From: Halobacteriales archaeon QS_9_67_17
Lineage (GTDB): Archaea > Halobacteriota > Halobacteria > Halobacteriales > Haloarculaceae
Assembly: GCA_003023185.1 (NCBI GenBank)
Contig: PXSB01000084.1
Span: 1-45,401, forward strand
Length of the DNA: 45,401 nucleotides
Direction: 5' to 3'
The notes under the pieces were generated by a model. That model had not been told where the DNA came from and ran no database searches. It worked only from the letters and a program-made list of their open reading frames with translations. The position numbers were made by a program, and so were the translations under genes. Below are positions 32,978 through 41,091 of the stretch, piece after piece. Position 1 is the stretch's first letter. The number at the start of each line of letters is the position of its first letter.

Positions 32978-33228
32978 TGTTCTGGGGCCTCATCCCCCTC
33001 GTTCCGGTCGATATCGAGTTCTCGGGCGGTCTTCCTGTTATCGACGCTATCGGCCTCATCGAGGATGTCTCGCAGCCGGTCAGTGTCGCTGCTGTCGTCA
33101 CGGGCGAAGTCGACCAGCGAGTAGCCGGAGGTGAGACGGTCGATGGCCTCAGACATGGTTTCGTCGTCCAGCTTCTTTCTACGGACGCGGGCGTGAACGT
33201 CGTCGTCAAGGCGGACGGTTTTGCTCAT
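32974..33228 (-). CDS. vapB: VapB-type antitoxin
   Basis: 84 residues. The first 45 form a ribbon-helix-helix: MSKTVRLDDDVHARVRRKK then TMSEAIDRLTSGY. The acidic C-terminal half (DRLRDILDEADSVDN) would wrap the toxin. It is the first gene of the pair, as usual. A perfect inverted repeat begins directly upstream of its ATG. Confidence 0.9.
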   Translation of the reverse strand: MSKTVRLDDDVHARVRRKKLDDETMSEAIDRLTSGYSLVDFARDDSSDTDRLRDILDEADSVDNRKTARELDIDRNEGDEAPEQ

Positions 33229-33245
33229 GTGTACACACTGTACAC
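33229..33245. promoter_or_regulatory. Predicted VapB operator
   Basis: GTGTAC-ACACT-GTACAC, a perfect 6-bp inverted repeat with a 5-nt spacer touching the vapB start codon. A TATA-like GATACT lies at 33255-33260, so the palindrome covers the likely transcription start. This fits autorepression by a dimeric ribbon-helix-helix protein. Confidence 0.7.
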
Positions 33246-33303
33246 GCGCCGAGAAGTATCCTGTGCCGACACGACCGCTGGAATCTCGCCTGACCGACGA
33301 TCC

Positions 33304-34599
33304 TTAATCCCCCGGCGCCGGCCGAGGCGCGGGTCGGGCGTCGCTGTACATGAACAGGAACAGCCCAGTTGCGCCGGTGATGAGCGCCGCCGCGATGGCG
33401 AAGGCGGTGGTCACGTCCGTCGCGTCCCAGATGACGCCGACCGTGACCGGCCCGATCACCTGTCCGACCTTCCACGACACGGAGCGGAGCGACATCGACC
33501 CGGCGACGGCGTCGAACTGCTCGCCCTCCTCGACAAATAGCGCCATGCTGGCCGGGAGCCGGATCGAGTCGGCGACGCCGCAGATCATGTACGCGCCGGC
33601 GAGCACGAAGAAGGCGGGCGGGAGCAGGAGTGCGCTCGCCGGCGCACCCGCCACGGCGGGCAGTTGGATCGTGACCTCGGGGAAGACGACCGCAGCCCGT
33701 TCGGCGAACGGGATACACAGCGCACCGAGCGCGTACAGCAGTGCGCCGAGCGCGATGAACCGATGTTTGCCGCCCAGTCGGTCGGTCAAGTCGCCGACGT
33801 ACCCCTGCGTGAGCGCCTTCGTCAGTTTGCCGCCGGCGAGCAGTCCACCGACGACGAACGGATTCATCCCGAACGCGGTACGGGCGTAGATAGGGAGAAA
33901 GGTGATGACGGCCATCTTCCCGAACGAGAGGCCGAGTCGGAACGTGACGAGCGCGCGGATGCTCGATAGCGAGAGCAGTGAGCCGAGCGTCTCCAAGCCA
34001 GTCGCCTCCTCGGGGTCGGCCTGTCCGCCGGGGTCGTCGCGGAGCACGAAGAGGACGAGCACGCCGGCCCCGAGCGTCACGAGCGCGAGCACCGCGTACG
34101 CGACGTAGAAGTCGTACAGCGCGAGCAGCGCGCCCCCGACGAGGTCGCCGAACAGCGAGGAGAATGCCCCGACCTGATTGTACGTGCCGAGCCACAGGCC
34201 TTGTTCGCTCTCGCCGGCGATTTCGCCGATCACCGTCGACCCGGTGAGCCAGAGGACGCTCGCGCCGATACCCTGAAAGATGCGCATCGCGATGACGCCC
34301 TCGACGTTCGACACCATCGCGTAGCCGACGAAGACGAGGGCGTTCAGGCCGAGTCCGGCGAGCAGCCACCGCTTCGCGTTCCCGGTGTCGATCATCCGAC
34401 CGAGCGGGAGGACGATGAGCAGTTGGACGACGGCGAAGGCGGTCCCGAACAGTCCCTCGACCGTCGAGGTGGTGTTGAAGATGTCGGCGTACAGCGCCAG
34501 TGCGATGGCGACAGTGGAGTATGCCTGCGCGCGTGCGAACGCCGTCCCCGACATGGCGACGAACTCGGGGTCCTTGAGGACGCGGAGGGACGATGCCAC
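33304..34599 (-). CDS. Major facilitator superfamily transporter
   Basis: 431 residues with about twelve membrane helices in two halves. The loop-2/3 motif LGRMIDTGNAKRWLLAGL and the central charged loop (RDDPGGQADPEEATGLE) fit MFS drug or metabolite exporters. In the second half GYVGDLTDRLGGKHR repeats the loop motif. Substrate unknown. Start at ATG 34599 (MASSLRVLKDPEF). Confidence 0.9.
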   Translation of the reverse strand: MASSLRVLKDPEFVAMSGTAFARAQAYSTVAIALALYADIFNTTSTVEGLFGTAFAVVQLLIVLPLGRMIDTGNAKRWLLAGLGLNALVFVGYAMVSNVEGVIAMRIFQGIGASVLWLTGSTVIGEIAGESEQGLWLGTYNQVGAFSSLFGDLVGGALLALYDFYVAYAVLALVTLGAGVLVLFVLRDDPGGQADPEEATGLETLGSLLSLSSIRALVTFRLGLSFGKMAVITFLPIYARTAFGMNPFVVGGLLAGGKLTKALTQGYVGDLTDRLGGKHRFIALGALLYALGALCIPFAERAAVVFPEVTIQLPAVAGAPASALLLPPAFFVLAGAYMICGVADSIRLPASMALFVEEGEQFDAVAGSMSLRSVSWKVGQVIGPVTVGVIWDATDVTTAFAIAAALITGATGLFLFMYSDARPAPRPAPGD

Positions 34600-34671
34600 T
34601 ACGCGGCCGGAATAACGGGCCCTACAAAAGTTGCACCGTCCGCGGCCGCCGTGTCGGTGTGTGACACCGAC

Positions 34672-35484
34672 TCACAGTTCGATGCGCTCGACGAGCGTGC
34701 CGTCGTCCTCGGTGTTGACGGCGACGATGCGGACCTGCTCTTCGAGCCCCGACGCGTGGAGCTTCGACGTGAACAGTTCGTCGACCTGATACACGCCGGC
34801 GGCGGCGTTCATCTCGATTTCGACCAACACCGGCCGGTCGTCGCCGGGCGACAGCGAGACGCGCTGGATCGCCTGCGAGGAGAGCGTGTCGATGCCGCGG
34901 CCGCCGCGCTCGTACGGGATGCGCGAGCGCCCCTGCTCCATGTCGAGTGCGTCGGCGACGCGGACGACGCCGGCTTCGAGCGTCAGCGGCGTCTCCTCGG
35001 TGTGGTGACACAGGATGGCGTGGAGCGTCTCCCCCTTCACGCGGACGGCCTCCCGAGTGTCGTAAAACTCCGCGAGCAGCCGGTCGAGCACGTCCGCGGC
35101 CAGCGGGATGGAGTAGTACGGGTGGTCGTCCCGGTGGACGACGTGCCCGATGTCGTGGAGCGTTGCGGCCAGCGCGACGATGACAGGTTCGTCCGCCTCG
35201 TCGAGTCCCTGCTCGCGCGCGCCGTTGAACTCGACGCCGCCGCGTTTCAGCAGGTCGTACAGACACAGCGCCCGGTTGCGGACGATCTCGACGTGTTTCC
35301 GCCCGTGGTCGTTGTACTCCTTCCGTTGGACGGGGTTGACGTTCTGGGCCGCCAGATACGCGTCCACCTCCGGGTCGGACTCCAGCAGCGAGAGCACCGC
35401 GTTGACTCGCTCGTCGGGGAAGGCGTGGGTCGCGTCGGGGTCGTACTCCCGGCCGCCGTCGCCGTCGGCTTCCGTATCGTTCAT
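34672..35484 (-). CDS. HD-domain phosphohydrolase-like protein
   Basis: 270 residues. After an Asp-rich N-terminus come the HD metal motifs: HGRKHVEIV, the HD pair in ATLHDIGHVVHRDDH, then AILCHHTEE and VVRVADALDMEQGR. HD proteins hydrolyse phosphate esters, often of nucleotides; substrate unknown. ATG 35484 is preferred over a frame opening at 35586, which would run into the tatA promoter region. It is divergent from tatA. Confidence 0.88.
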   Translation of the reverse strand: MNDTEADGDGGREYDPDATHAFPDERVNAVLSLLESDPEVDAYLAAQNVNPVQRKEYNDHGRKHVEIVRNRALCLYDLLKRGGVEFNGAREQGLDEADEPVIVALAATLHDIGHVVHRDDHPYYSIPLAADVLDRLLAEFYDTREAVRVKGETLHAILCHHTEETPLTLEAGVVRVADALDMEQGRSRIPYERGGRGIDTLSSQAIQRVSLSPGDDRPVLVEIEMNAAAGVYQVDELFTSKLHASGLEEQVRIVAVNTEDDGTLVERIEL

Positions 35485-35558
35485 ACAGCATGGACCTATC
35501 CGCCGGCGAAAAGGGTTCTGGCGAACGGAGCCGTGACGGGTGCACCGCGAGGAAAAAG

Positions 35559-35566
35559 CATATAAT
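35559..35566 (+). promoter_or_regulatory. TATA-like box of tatA
   Basis: CATATAAT about 30 nt before the tatA ATG at 35593; leaderless spacing. Confidence 0.5.
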
Positions 35567-35592
35567 CGCAAGGTGGCACGTTTCACTCATAG

Positions 35593-35913
35593 ATGAACCC
35601 AATCGTTCCGGCTCAGTTCGGTATCCCCGGCGGTCCCGAACTCCTCGTCATCCTGCTCATCGCCGTACTGCTGTTCGGCGCGAACAAGATCCCGAAGCTC
35701 GCGCGGTCGACGGGCGAGGCGATGGGTGAGTTCCAGAAGGGACGCGAAGAGGTCGAACAGGAACTCCAAGAGATGCGCGAGAGCGGTGCCAGCGAAGAGG
35801 AGATCCAGCAGACCCGCGAGGAGTACGAGGCGGACGACTCCGTCGACGTCGACTCCGACACGGAACTGGAGACAGAGGCCGAAGCCGAACCGGCCGCCGA
35901 AGAGACGAACTAG
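35593..35913 (+). CDS. tatA: Twin-arginine translocase subunit TatA/TatE
   Basis: 106 residues: one membrane helix (ELLVILLIAVLLFGANKIP), then the amphipathic helix KLARSTGEAMGEFQKGREEV with the conserved FGxxKxPxLxRxxGxxxGEF pattern. A long Glu/Asp-rich tail follows. Forms the pore of Tat export, the main secretion route for folded proteins in haloarchaea. The two lipoproteins in this window (BMP protein, halocyanin) carry Tat signals. Confidence 0.95.
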   Translation: MNPIVPAQFGIPGGPELLVILLIAVLLFGANKIPKLARSTGEAMGEFQKGREEVEQELQEMRESGASEEEIQQTREEYEADDSVDVDSDTELETEAEAEPAAEETN

Positions 35914-35987
35914 CTCGTCCGTCTTTTACTGCGGGGAGCGGCGTCGCTCCACAACGATTTTGTCCGTCAGTGCGGAGTGTCTCGTGA

Positions 35988-36061
35988 GGGCGTGTGGCCT
36001 AGTGGACGAGGGCGAGGGGTTCCTAACCCCTCGACCGCGGGTTCGAATCCCGCCACGTCCG
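35988..36061 (+). tRNA. tRNA-Arg (anticodon CCU)
   Basis: 74-nt cloverleaf: acceptor GGGCGTG with CACGTCC (one G-U), discriminator G at 36061. Anticodon arm AGGGG-TTCCTAA-CCCCT with anticodon CCT. T-arm GCGGG-TTCGAAT-CCCGC. CCA is not encoded. Partial copies of its 3' end follow downstream. Confidence 0.96.
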
Positions 36062-36157
36062 TTTTCCGGCGAGCACCGCGAGCCGTGAAAACGTCCGGCG
36101 GATTCGAACCCTACCAGTCGCGCACAGCGACCGGAGGGAGCGAGCACGTCTGGTTCC

Positions 36158-36239
36158 GGTTCGAATCCTATCACGTCTGTCGTGAAGCCTACGGCTTCAC
36201 TCACTCCCGCCACGTCCTTCTCGGCGAGCACCGCAAGCC
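36158..36239 (+). repeat. Degenerate copies of the tRNA-Arg 3' end and its downstream flank
   Basis: Bases 36158-36179 match the tRNA T-arm and acceptor end (36040-36061) at 18 of 22 positions. Bases 36205-36217 repeat TCCCGCCACGTCC of the tRNA exactly. Shortly after that, 36223-36239 repeat the tRNA flank GGCGAGCACCGC-x-AGCC (36068-36084). A weaker third copy may lie at 36100-36119. This is what repeated integration at the tRNA leaves behind. No integrase is nearby. Confidence 0.65.
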
Positions 36240-36301
36240 CACAGGTCGACCGGCAAAAGACACATGTTTGCGTGGTCGAATCACAGGTGAGGCGTCCCTG
36301 T

Positions 36302-36886
36302 ATGACGGATTCTGACGACAGAGGCATGGAGGATCCAGTGACCAGCGCACTGGTCGACGGATCGACGTACGACCAGATCCGAGTGCAACGGATATCGACG
36401 TTCAAGTGGCCGGTTCGTCAGAAGCTGTTCCGACTCGGTGGGCTGTCGTCGGCCACGTCTGCGCTCATCCTCTCGCTTGCGCTTCTCCCCTCGGGCGTGG
36501 TCGAGTTTCTCCCGACCGACCCGTACGCCGCGCTGACCCGTGTGGTGTTGACCGCCGCTATCGCCGTCGCCGTGATGGCCGTCTCGGGGATACTGCTCGC
36601 GGTCGCCGGGACGGCTCGCCGGCGACTCGAACCGATGGACGAGGCGCGAGCCGAGGCGATGCTCGCGTTCGAGGAGATGTGGTCGCTCATCGGCTTCGTC
36701 GTCGCGGCTCACGCCGGCGTCGATGTCCTCGACGGCGTCTACCGACTCATCGGGCCGATGGCGTACATGTCCGTCCCGGCTCCGGTTCCACCCTCGGCCG
36801 TCGCGGTCACTGCACTCGCGGTCGGTATGACGTTCCTCGTCGTCAGCGCCGTGTTCCCCGACGACGGTCAGTGGACGGGTTCGTAG
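36302..36886 (+). CDS. Four-helix membrane protein, unknown function
   Basis: 194 residues from MTDSDDRGMEDP. Four hydrophobic helices: TSALILSLALLPSGVVEFL, VVLTAAIAVAVMAVSGILLA, WSLIGFVVAAHAGVDVLDGV and a C-terminal helix AVTALAVGMTFLVVSAVF. The frame is open from 36182, but that part consists of the tRNA-derived repeats and is unlikely to be translated. It overlaps the end of the convergent MBL gene by 19 bp. No family recognised. Confidence 0.7.
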   Translation: MTDSDDRGMEDPVTSALVDGSTYDQIRVQRISTFKWPVRQKLFRLGGLSSATSALILSLALLPSGVVEFLPTDPYAALTRVVLTAAIAVAVMAVSGILLAVAGTARRRLEPMDEARAEAMLAFEEMWSLIGFVVAAHAGVDVLDGVYRLIGPMAYMSVPAPVPPSAVAVTALAVGMTFLVVSAVFPDDGQWTGS

Positions 36887-37899
36887 CCGTCGCGGAGTCG
36901 GTCGGTCACGGCCGGGAACAGCGCGTCCAAGTCGGCGTCCGGCTGGACCAGCTCGTACTCGCGGCCCGAGCGTTCGACCACGCCCGCGTCGTGGAGATGG
37001 TCGAGGTGTGCGAACGCCTCGCCGGGACCGTGCAGGATGTGGATGTTTCGGAGGCCGCCGAACAGCGCCGCAGACACCGCCCACGGCGTCGCAGGCCCGG
37101 CGGCGAGCGCGTCGACGACCCGGGCCGTTCGCTGGCGATGGTGGTCGATGATGTCGGCCGCCCGTCCCGGTGGGTCGACGATGGCACCCCGATGGCCGGG
37201 CCACGCGCGGGTGTAGCCGCGGTCGACGATGTCCGCCAGCGTGGTGAGATACTTCGCCAGCGGCGCGTCGACGCGCACGTCGGCCCCGCCGACGTTCGGC
37301 GTGTAGTAGGGGAGGAGTGCGTCACCGGCGAACAGTTCCGCGCCGTCAGCCCCGTCGAACGCGAAGCCGGTCAGTCCGGCGGTGTGGCCCGGTAGCCCGA
37401 CCGCCTCCAGCGTCACGGAGCCGAGGTCGAACCGCTCCCCGGCCTCGAACGTCGTCACCGTCGGGTCGGGGTTGTCGTCGGTGTTGGCGCTCAGGAACGA
37501 CAGCAGTTCCTCGCGCTCGGCCGGGGGCATCCCCCACTCGGTGATCTGTTCGCGGAACGTCTCGTCACCAGGGCCTTGCGGGTCGACCCGACCGGCGACG
37601 ATGCCCGCGTCGGCATCGTGGACGTACACCGGACAGTCGGCGTCGGCCTGTATCTCCCTCGCGAGGCCGGCGTGGTCGGGATGCCAGTGGGTGAGCAGTA
37701 TCCGGTCCACGTCGGCGAATTCGGCGTCCAACTCCGCGAGGCCGGCCCGCAGTTCGTCTATCGTTCGCGAGCGACCGAGGCCCGTATCCACCAGCGTGAG
37801 GGGCGCGTCGGGTTCGGTGCCGAGCACGTAGCAGTTGTTCAGCCCCTCGAAGGCCGCGTTGCCGAGCTGGATCTGGTGGAGTGCGAAAGGGAGATTCAT
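36868..37899 (-). CDS. Metallo-beta-lactamase fold hydrolase
   Basis: 343 residues. The metal ligands are in THWHPDHAG (H-x-H-x-D-H), the His of GLPGHTAG, the Asp of FAGDALLPY and the His of PGHRG. A C-terminal winged-helix-like region of about 75 residues (RTARVVDALAAGPATPWAVS onward) resembles LACTB2/GloB-like hydrolases that act on nucleic acids or thioesters. Its ATG overlaps the stop of the ubiquitin-like gene (ATGA), so the two are translated together. Substrate unknown. Confidence 0.9.
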   Translation of the reverse strand: MNLPFALHQIQLGNAAFEGLNNCYVLGTEPDAPLTLVDTGLGRSRTIDELRAGLAELDAEFADVDRILLTHWHPDHAGLAREIQADADCPVYVHDADAGIVAGRVDPQGPGDETFREQITEWGMPPAEREELLSFLSANTDDNPDPTVTTFEAGERFDLGSVTLEAVGLPGHTAGLTGFAFDGADGAELFAGDALLPYYTPNVGGADVRVDAPLAKYLTTLADIVDRGYTRAWPGHRGAIVDPPGRAADIIDHHRQRTARVVDALAAGPATPWAVSAALFGGLRNIHILHGPGEAFAHLDHLHDAGVVERSGREYELVQPDADLDALFPAVTDRLRDGYEPVH

Positions 37900-38174
37900 C
37901 GGCCACCTGCGACGGAAGGCGCGAGTATCAGGGTGTCGCCGTCGGAGAGCTCCGTCCTGTCTGTATCGCGCACCGGGCCGTCGGCGACGAGGAGGTTCAT
38001 ATTCTGTCGGAGTCGCCTCTCCCCGTCGAACAGCAGCGGTCCGAGGCCGTCGTGGTCGGCGTCGAGTTGGTCGAGCAGTGCCTGGACCGTCGTTCCCGCG
38101 GGTATCTCGCGTTCGATCCGTTTCTCACCGACCGCCTCCCGGACGGTGGCGTGAAACTCGCAGGTGACGCGCAT
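37896..38174 (-). CDS. MoaD/ThiS-type ubiquitin-like protein (SAMP-like) ending GGR
   Basis: 92-residue beta-grasp protein: VTCEFHATVREAVGEK, a helix TVQALLDQL, GLGPLLFDGE, NMNLLVADG and the C-terminal GDTLILAPSVAGGR. Proteins of this type carry a terminal Gly-Gly that is activated by an E1-like enzyme for sulfur transfer or for SAMPylation in haloarchaea. Here one Arg (CGA) follows the Gly pair before TGA, and the TGA overlaps the ATG of the MBL hydrolase. Unless the Arg is removed the tail cannot be adenylated. ATG 38174 chosen; the frame opens upstream without coding character. Confidence 0.88.
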   Translation of the reverse strand: MRVTCEFHATVREAVGEKRIEREIPAGTTVQALLDQLDADHDGLGPLLFDGERRLRQNMNLLVADGPVRDTDRTELSDGDTLILAPSVAGGR

Positions 38175-38264
38175 ACGCGGCCTCAGAGTGGCGCGGGCAA
38201 GAGCGTTGTCACGGCGAGGAGACCCACGAATCGCCGACTCGCGCATCGGTATATTCGGACGGCC

Positions 38265-38870
38265 TCAGCCGACAGTCGTCGGGATGCCCTTCGTCTGTCG
38301 GTAGTCGCCGTCGAGTAGCGCGGTTATCTTCTCGACGAGCGCCGCGCGGTCCGCGTCGGTCCACGTCGCTGGCTCCGTCACCGGCACGACGAGGAACCCC
38401 CGGCCGCGGATGCCTGTCGCGTGGTGGCTGGCGGCGTCGACATCGACCTTCCGGAGCAGCGAGGTGTGCTGTTCGAGCGCGTAGCGGAGCGCTCGGTCAC
38501 CGACCGGAAAGAGGATGTGGGCGTTGATCGCCCGGAGTTCGGCGTCGAGGAAGCGCTCCTGCTCGTCGTACGCCGCCTCCGACGGTTCGCCGTCCGTGAT
38601 CCCCGGGTGTGCGTACGAGAGGAACGTGTTCGACAACTGTGGTTCGTCGCTGTACGCCTCGGCCGCGAAGCCAACTTCGGCCAGCACGGACTGGAGCCGA
38701 CGGCCGGTCTCCGTCTCGGTGAACGGCACGCCCGTCTCGACCCCGCCGTGGCGGGCGGGACTGTCGCCGATGAAGTGAAAGTCCGCGTTGGCGTCGCCGT
38801 AGCCGTAGGCCGCACCCCCCTCGATACGCATGCCGAACGGGTTGTGCACCCTCTCGGTGACGTTCTCCAC
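38265..38870 (-). CDS. Uracil-DNA glycosylase superfamily protein
   Basis: 201 residues. FHFIGDSPARHGG and the TGVPFTETETGRRLQ segment correspond to the first active-site region of family 4/5-like uracil-DNA glycosylases. YAHPGITDGEP and ILFPVGDRALRYAL are the later conserved parts. The classical 4Fe-4S cysteines of family 4 are absent; there is no Cys at all. Removal of uracil from DNA is the family role, but substrate is inferred. Starts at ATG 38870, 43 bp below the halocyanin stop. Confidence 0.8.
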   Translation of the reverse strand: MENVTERVHNPFGMRIEGGAAYGYGDANADFHFIGDSPARHGGVETGVPFTETETGRRLQSVLAEVGFAAEAYSDEPQLSNTFLSYAHPGITDGEPSEAAYDEQERFLDAELRAINAHILFPVGDRALRYALEQHTSLLRKVDVDAASHHATGIRGRGFLVVPVTEPATWTDADRAALVEKITALLDGDYRQTKGIPTTVG

Positions 38871-38913
38871 GTCGGGACGGAGGGGTGCCAGCGGGCAAAA
38901 AGGTCGCGTTCCG

Positions 38914-39420
38914 CTACTCGACGACGAGGCCGCCCTTCATCCCGAGGGTGCGGTGGGGCGAGCAGTAGTAGACCGCGACGCCGCGCTCCTCGAACGTCCG
39001 CGTGAACGGCTCCTGCTGTTCCTGCGGGTTACCGCTGGAGAGTTCGAAGTCGGAGCCGTCGGCCGAGACGACATTGTGGCTCCCACCGTCGCCGGTCCAC
39101 TCCCACGAAACGGTCGTGCCGGTCGATACCGTCACCGCCGGCGGCGCGTACGCGTAGTTGGCACCGTTGCCCGGCGCGCCGACCTCGATCACAACTTCGT
39201 CCGCGCCGGTCTCGTCGGCGAACGACCCGTCGAAATTTTCCGTCTCGCTATCGCTGGTAAGGTACTCGACGACCCGCTGTTCGGCCGCCGAGTAGTCGCC
39301 GCCGTTCACGTCACTCTCGCCGCTCCCGTCTCCGTCGCTACAGCCCGCGAGCGCCACGCTCGCGCCGACTGTCGTCACCGCGGCGAGGAACCGCCGTCTG
39401 CTCGTTTCGCCGGTGTTCAT
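38914..39420 (-). CDS. Halocyanin-type blue copper lipoprotein
   Basis: 168 residues. The Tat signal SRRRFLAAV and a lipobox ending ALAGC (Cys27) give export and lipid anchoring. After an Asp/Gly-rich linker comes a plastocyanin-like domain with copper ligands His (GGSHNV), Cys and His (YYCSPH) and Met (LGMKGG). It carries electrons on the outer face of the membrane. ATG 39420 (MNTGETSRRRF) is chosen because it puts the signal at the N-terminus. Confidence 0.95.
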   Translation of the reverse strand: MNTGETSRRRFLAAVTTVGASVALAGCSDGDGSGESDVNGGDYSAAEQRVVEYLTSDSETENFDGSFADETGADEVVIEVGAPGNGANYAYAPPAVTVSTGTTVSWEWTGDGGSHNVVSADGSDFELSSGNPQEQQEPFTRTFEERGVAVYYCSPHRTLGMKGGLVVE

Positions 39421-39558
39421 ACGGTCGATCCGAGGATTCGAGCGTGCAAAAGTCGTGTCTTTAACATGGACGCCTGCGACCATCGTCGGCAGGTTACCGA
39501 CCGTAATCCGGCTGTCACGTGCTCTACCTTCATACTGCTCGCGCCCCTGTCAACGCAC

Positions 39559-41085
39559 ATGATAGTCCTCGTTCTCGGCGATCAGCTGCACCCCGACCAC
39601 GGGCCGGTCGCCGACGCCGACCGCGTCGCGATGGTCGAGGCACGTGGCTTCGCGCGCCGACACGCCTACCACCCGCACAAACTGACGCTCGTGTTCGCCG
39701 CGATGCGACACTTCCGTGACCGGCTGCGCGAGGCGGGCGTCACCGTCGACTACTACGAGTGTGAGACGTTCGCCGAGGGGATGGACGACCACTTCGAGCA
39801 GTATCCGGGCGACGAACTCGTCGTCATGGAGCCGCCGAGCCACGGCGCGACCCACCGGCTGACCGAACTCGTCGCGGAGCGCGGCGGGAGTCTGGACGTG
39901 GTCGAGAACGAACTGTTCGTCTCCTCGCGGGCGCTGTGGGACCGCGAGTTCGGCGACAAGGAGCCACCGTACCGCCACGAAGATTTCTACCGCGTGGTGC
40001 GCCGCGAGACGGGGTATCTGATGCAGGACGGCGACCCGGTGGGCGGCGAGTGGAACTACGACGACGAGAATCAGGAGTTCCCGGGCTCGGGATACGAGTC
40101 GCCGGAGCCACCCCGCTTCGAACCGGACGCGATCACCGAGGAGGTGTGGGAGTGGGCGAGCTCACTGTCTGGGAGTTACGACACGGAGCCGAAGGGGCCC
40201 GAGTGGGCCGACCCGGAGCCGTTCTTCTGGCCCGTGACGCGCGAGGAGGCGCTCGACGCGCTCGACGCGTTCGTCGACTCGCGGCTGGCCGAGTTCGGCC
40301 CGTATCAGGACGCCATGCTCGCCGAGGAGTGGTCGCTGAACCACGCGCTGTTGTCGGGTGCGCTCAACGTCGGACTGCTCCACCCGGCGGAGGTCGTCGA
40401 ACGGGTCATCGAGGGGGCGAAGGAACAGGCCGACACACCGCTCAACAGCGTCGAGGGGTTCGTCAGACAGGTGATCGGCTGGCGGGAGTTCATGCGGCAC
40501 GTCTACCGCGAGGGGATGCCCAACCTCGCGGACGCGAACCAACTGGACGCCGACCACGACCTGCCGGAGCTCTACTGGTCCGGCGAGACGGACATGGCCT
40601 GTCTCTCGGACGTGGTCGACGGCGTCCGCGAACGGGGGTACAGCCACCACATCGAGCGGCTGATGATCCTCTCGAACTTCGCGCTCATCTACGGCGCGGA
40701 GCCGGCCCAGTTGAACGAGTGGTTCCACGCCGGCTACGTCGACGCCTACCACTGGGTGACGACGCCGAACGTGGTCGAGATGGGGTCGTTCGGACAGGGC
40801 GTGTTCGCGACGAAGCCGTACGCGTCCAGCGCCAACTACGTCAACCGGATGAGCGACTACTGCTCGGGCTGTGAGTACTACCACACGAAGGATTCCGGCG
40901 AGGGAGCCTGCCCGTTTAATTCGCTCTACTGGGACTTCCTCGACCGAAACGAGGAGCAGCTCCGCTCGAACCACCGGATGGGTCTCGTCTACTCACATCT
41001 CGACAACAAACAGGGCGAGGAACTCGACGCGATCAGGGAGCGCGCGGCCGAGGTGCGCGAGATGGCCGAGAACGGCGAGTTGTAG
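39559..41085 (+). CDS. Iron-sulfur bacterial/archaeal photolyase-cryptochrome (PhrB/FeS-BCP type)
   Basis: 508-residue deoxyribodipyrimidine photolyase-related protein. It begins MIVLVLGDQLHPDHGPVADA and continues with the long N-terminal antenna domain (HPHKLTLVFAAMRHFRD). The four cluster cysteines are Cys348 (MACLSD), Cys435, Cys438 (DYCSGCEYY) and Cys451 (ACPFN). This spacing is nearly identical to that of Agrobacterium PhrB (350, 438, 441, 454 as I recall). The family repairs (6-4) photoproducts with FAD and a 4Fe-4S cluster. It starts at ATG 39559; the frame is open back to 38830 without coding features. Confidence 0.94.
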   Translation: MIVLVLGDQLHPDHGPVADADRVAMVEARGFARRHAYHPHKLTLVFAAMRHFRDRLREAGVTVDYYECETFAEGMDDHFEQYPGDELVVMEPPSHGATHRLTELVAERGGSLDVVENELFVSSRALWDREFGDKEPPYRHEDFYRVVRRETGYLMQDGDPVGGEWNYDDENQEFPGSGYESPEPPRFEPDAITEEVWEWASSLSGSYDTEPKGPEWADPEPFFWPVTREEALDALDAFVDSRLAEFGPYQDAMLAEEWSLNHALLSGALNVGLLHPAEVVERVIEGAKEQADTPLNSVEGFVRQVIGWREFMRHVYREGMPNLADANQLDADHDLPELYWSGETDMACLSDVVDGVRERGYSHHIERLMILSNFALIYGAEPAQLNEWFHAGYVDAYHWVTTPNVVEMGSFGQGVFATKPYASSANYVNRMSDYCSGCEYYHTKDSGEGACPFNSLYWDFLDRNEEQLRSNHRMGLVYSHLDNKQGEELDAIRERAAEVREMAENGEL

Positions 41086-41091
41086 CCACCG

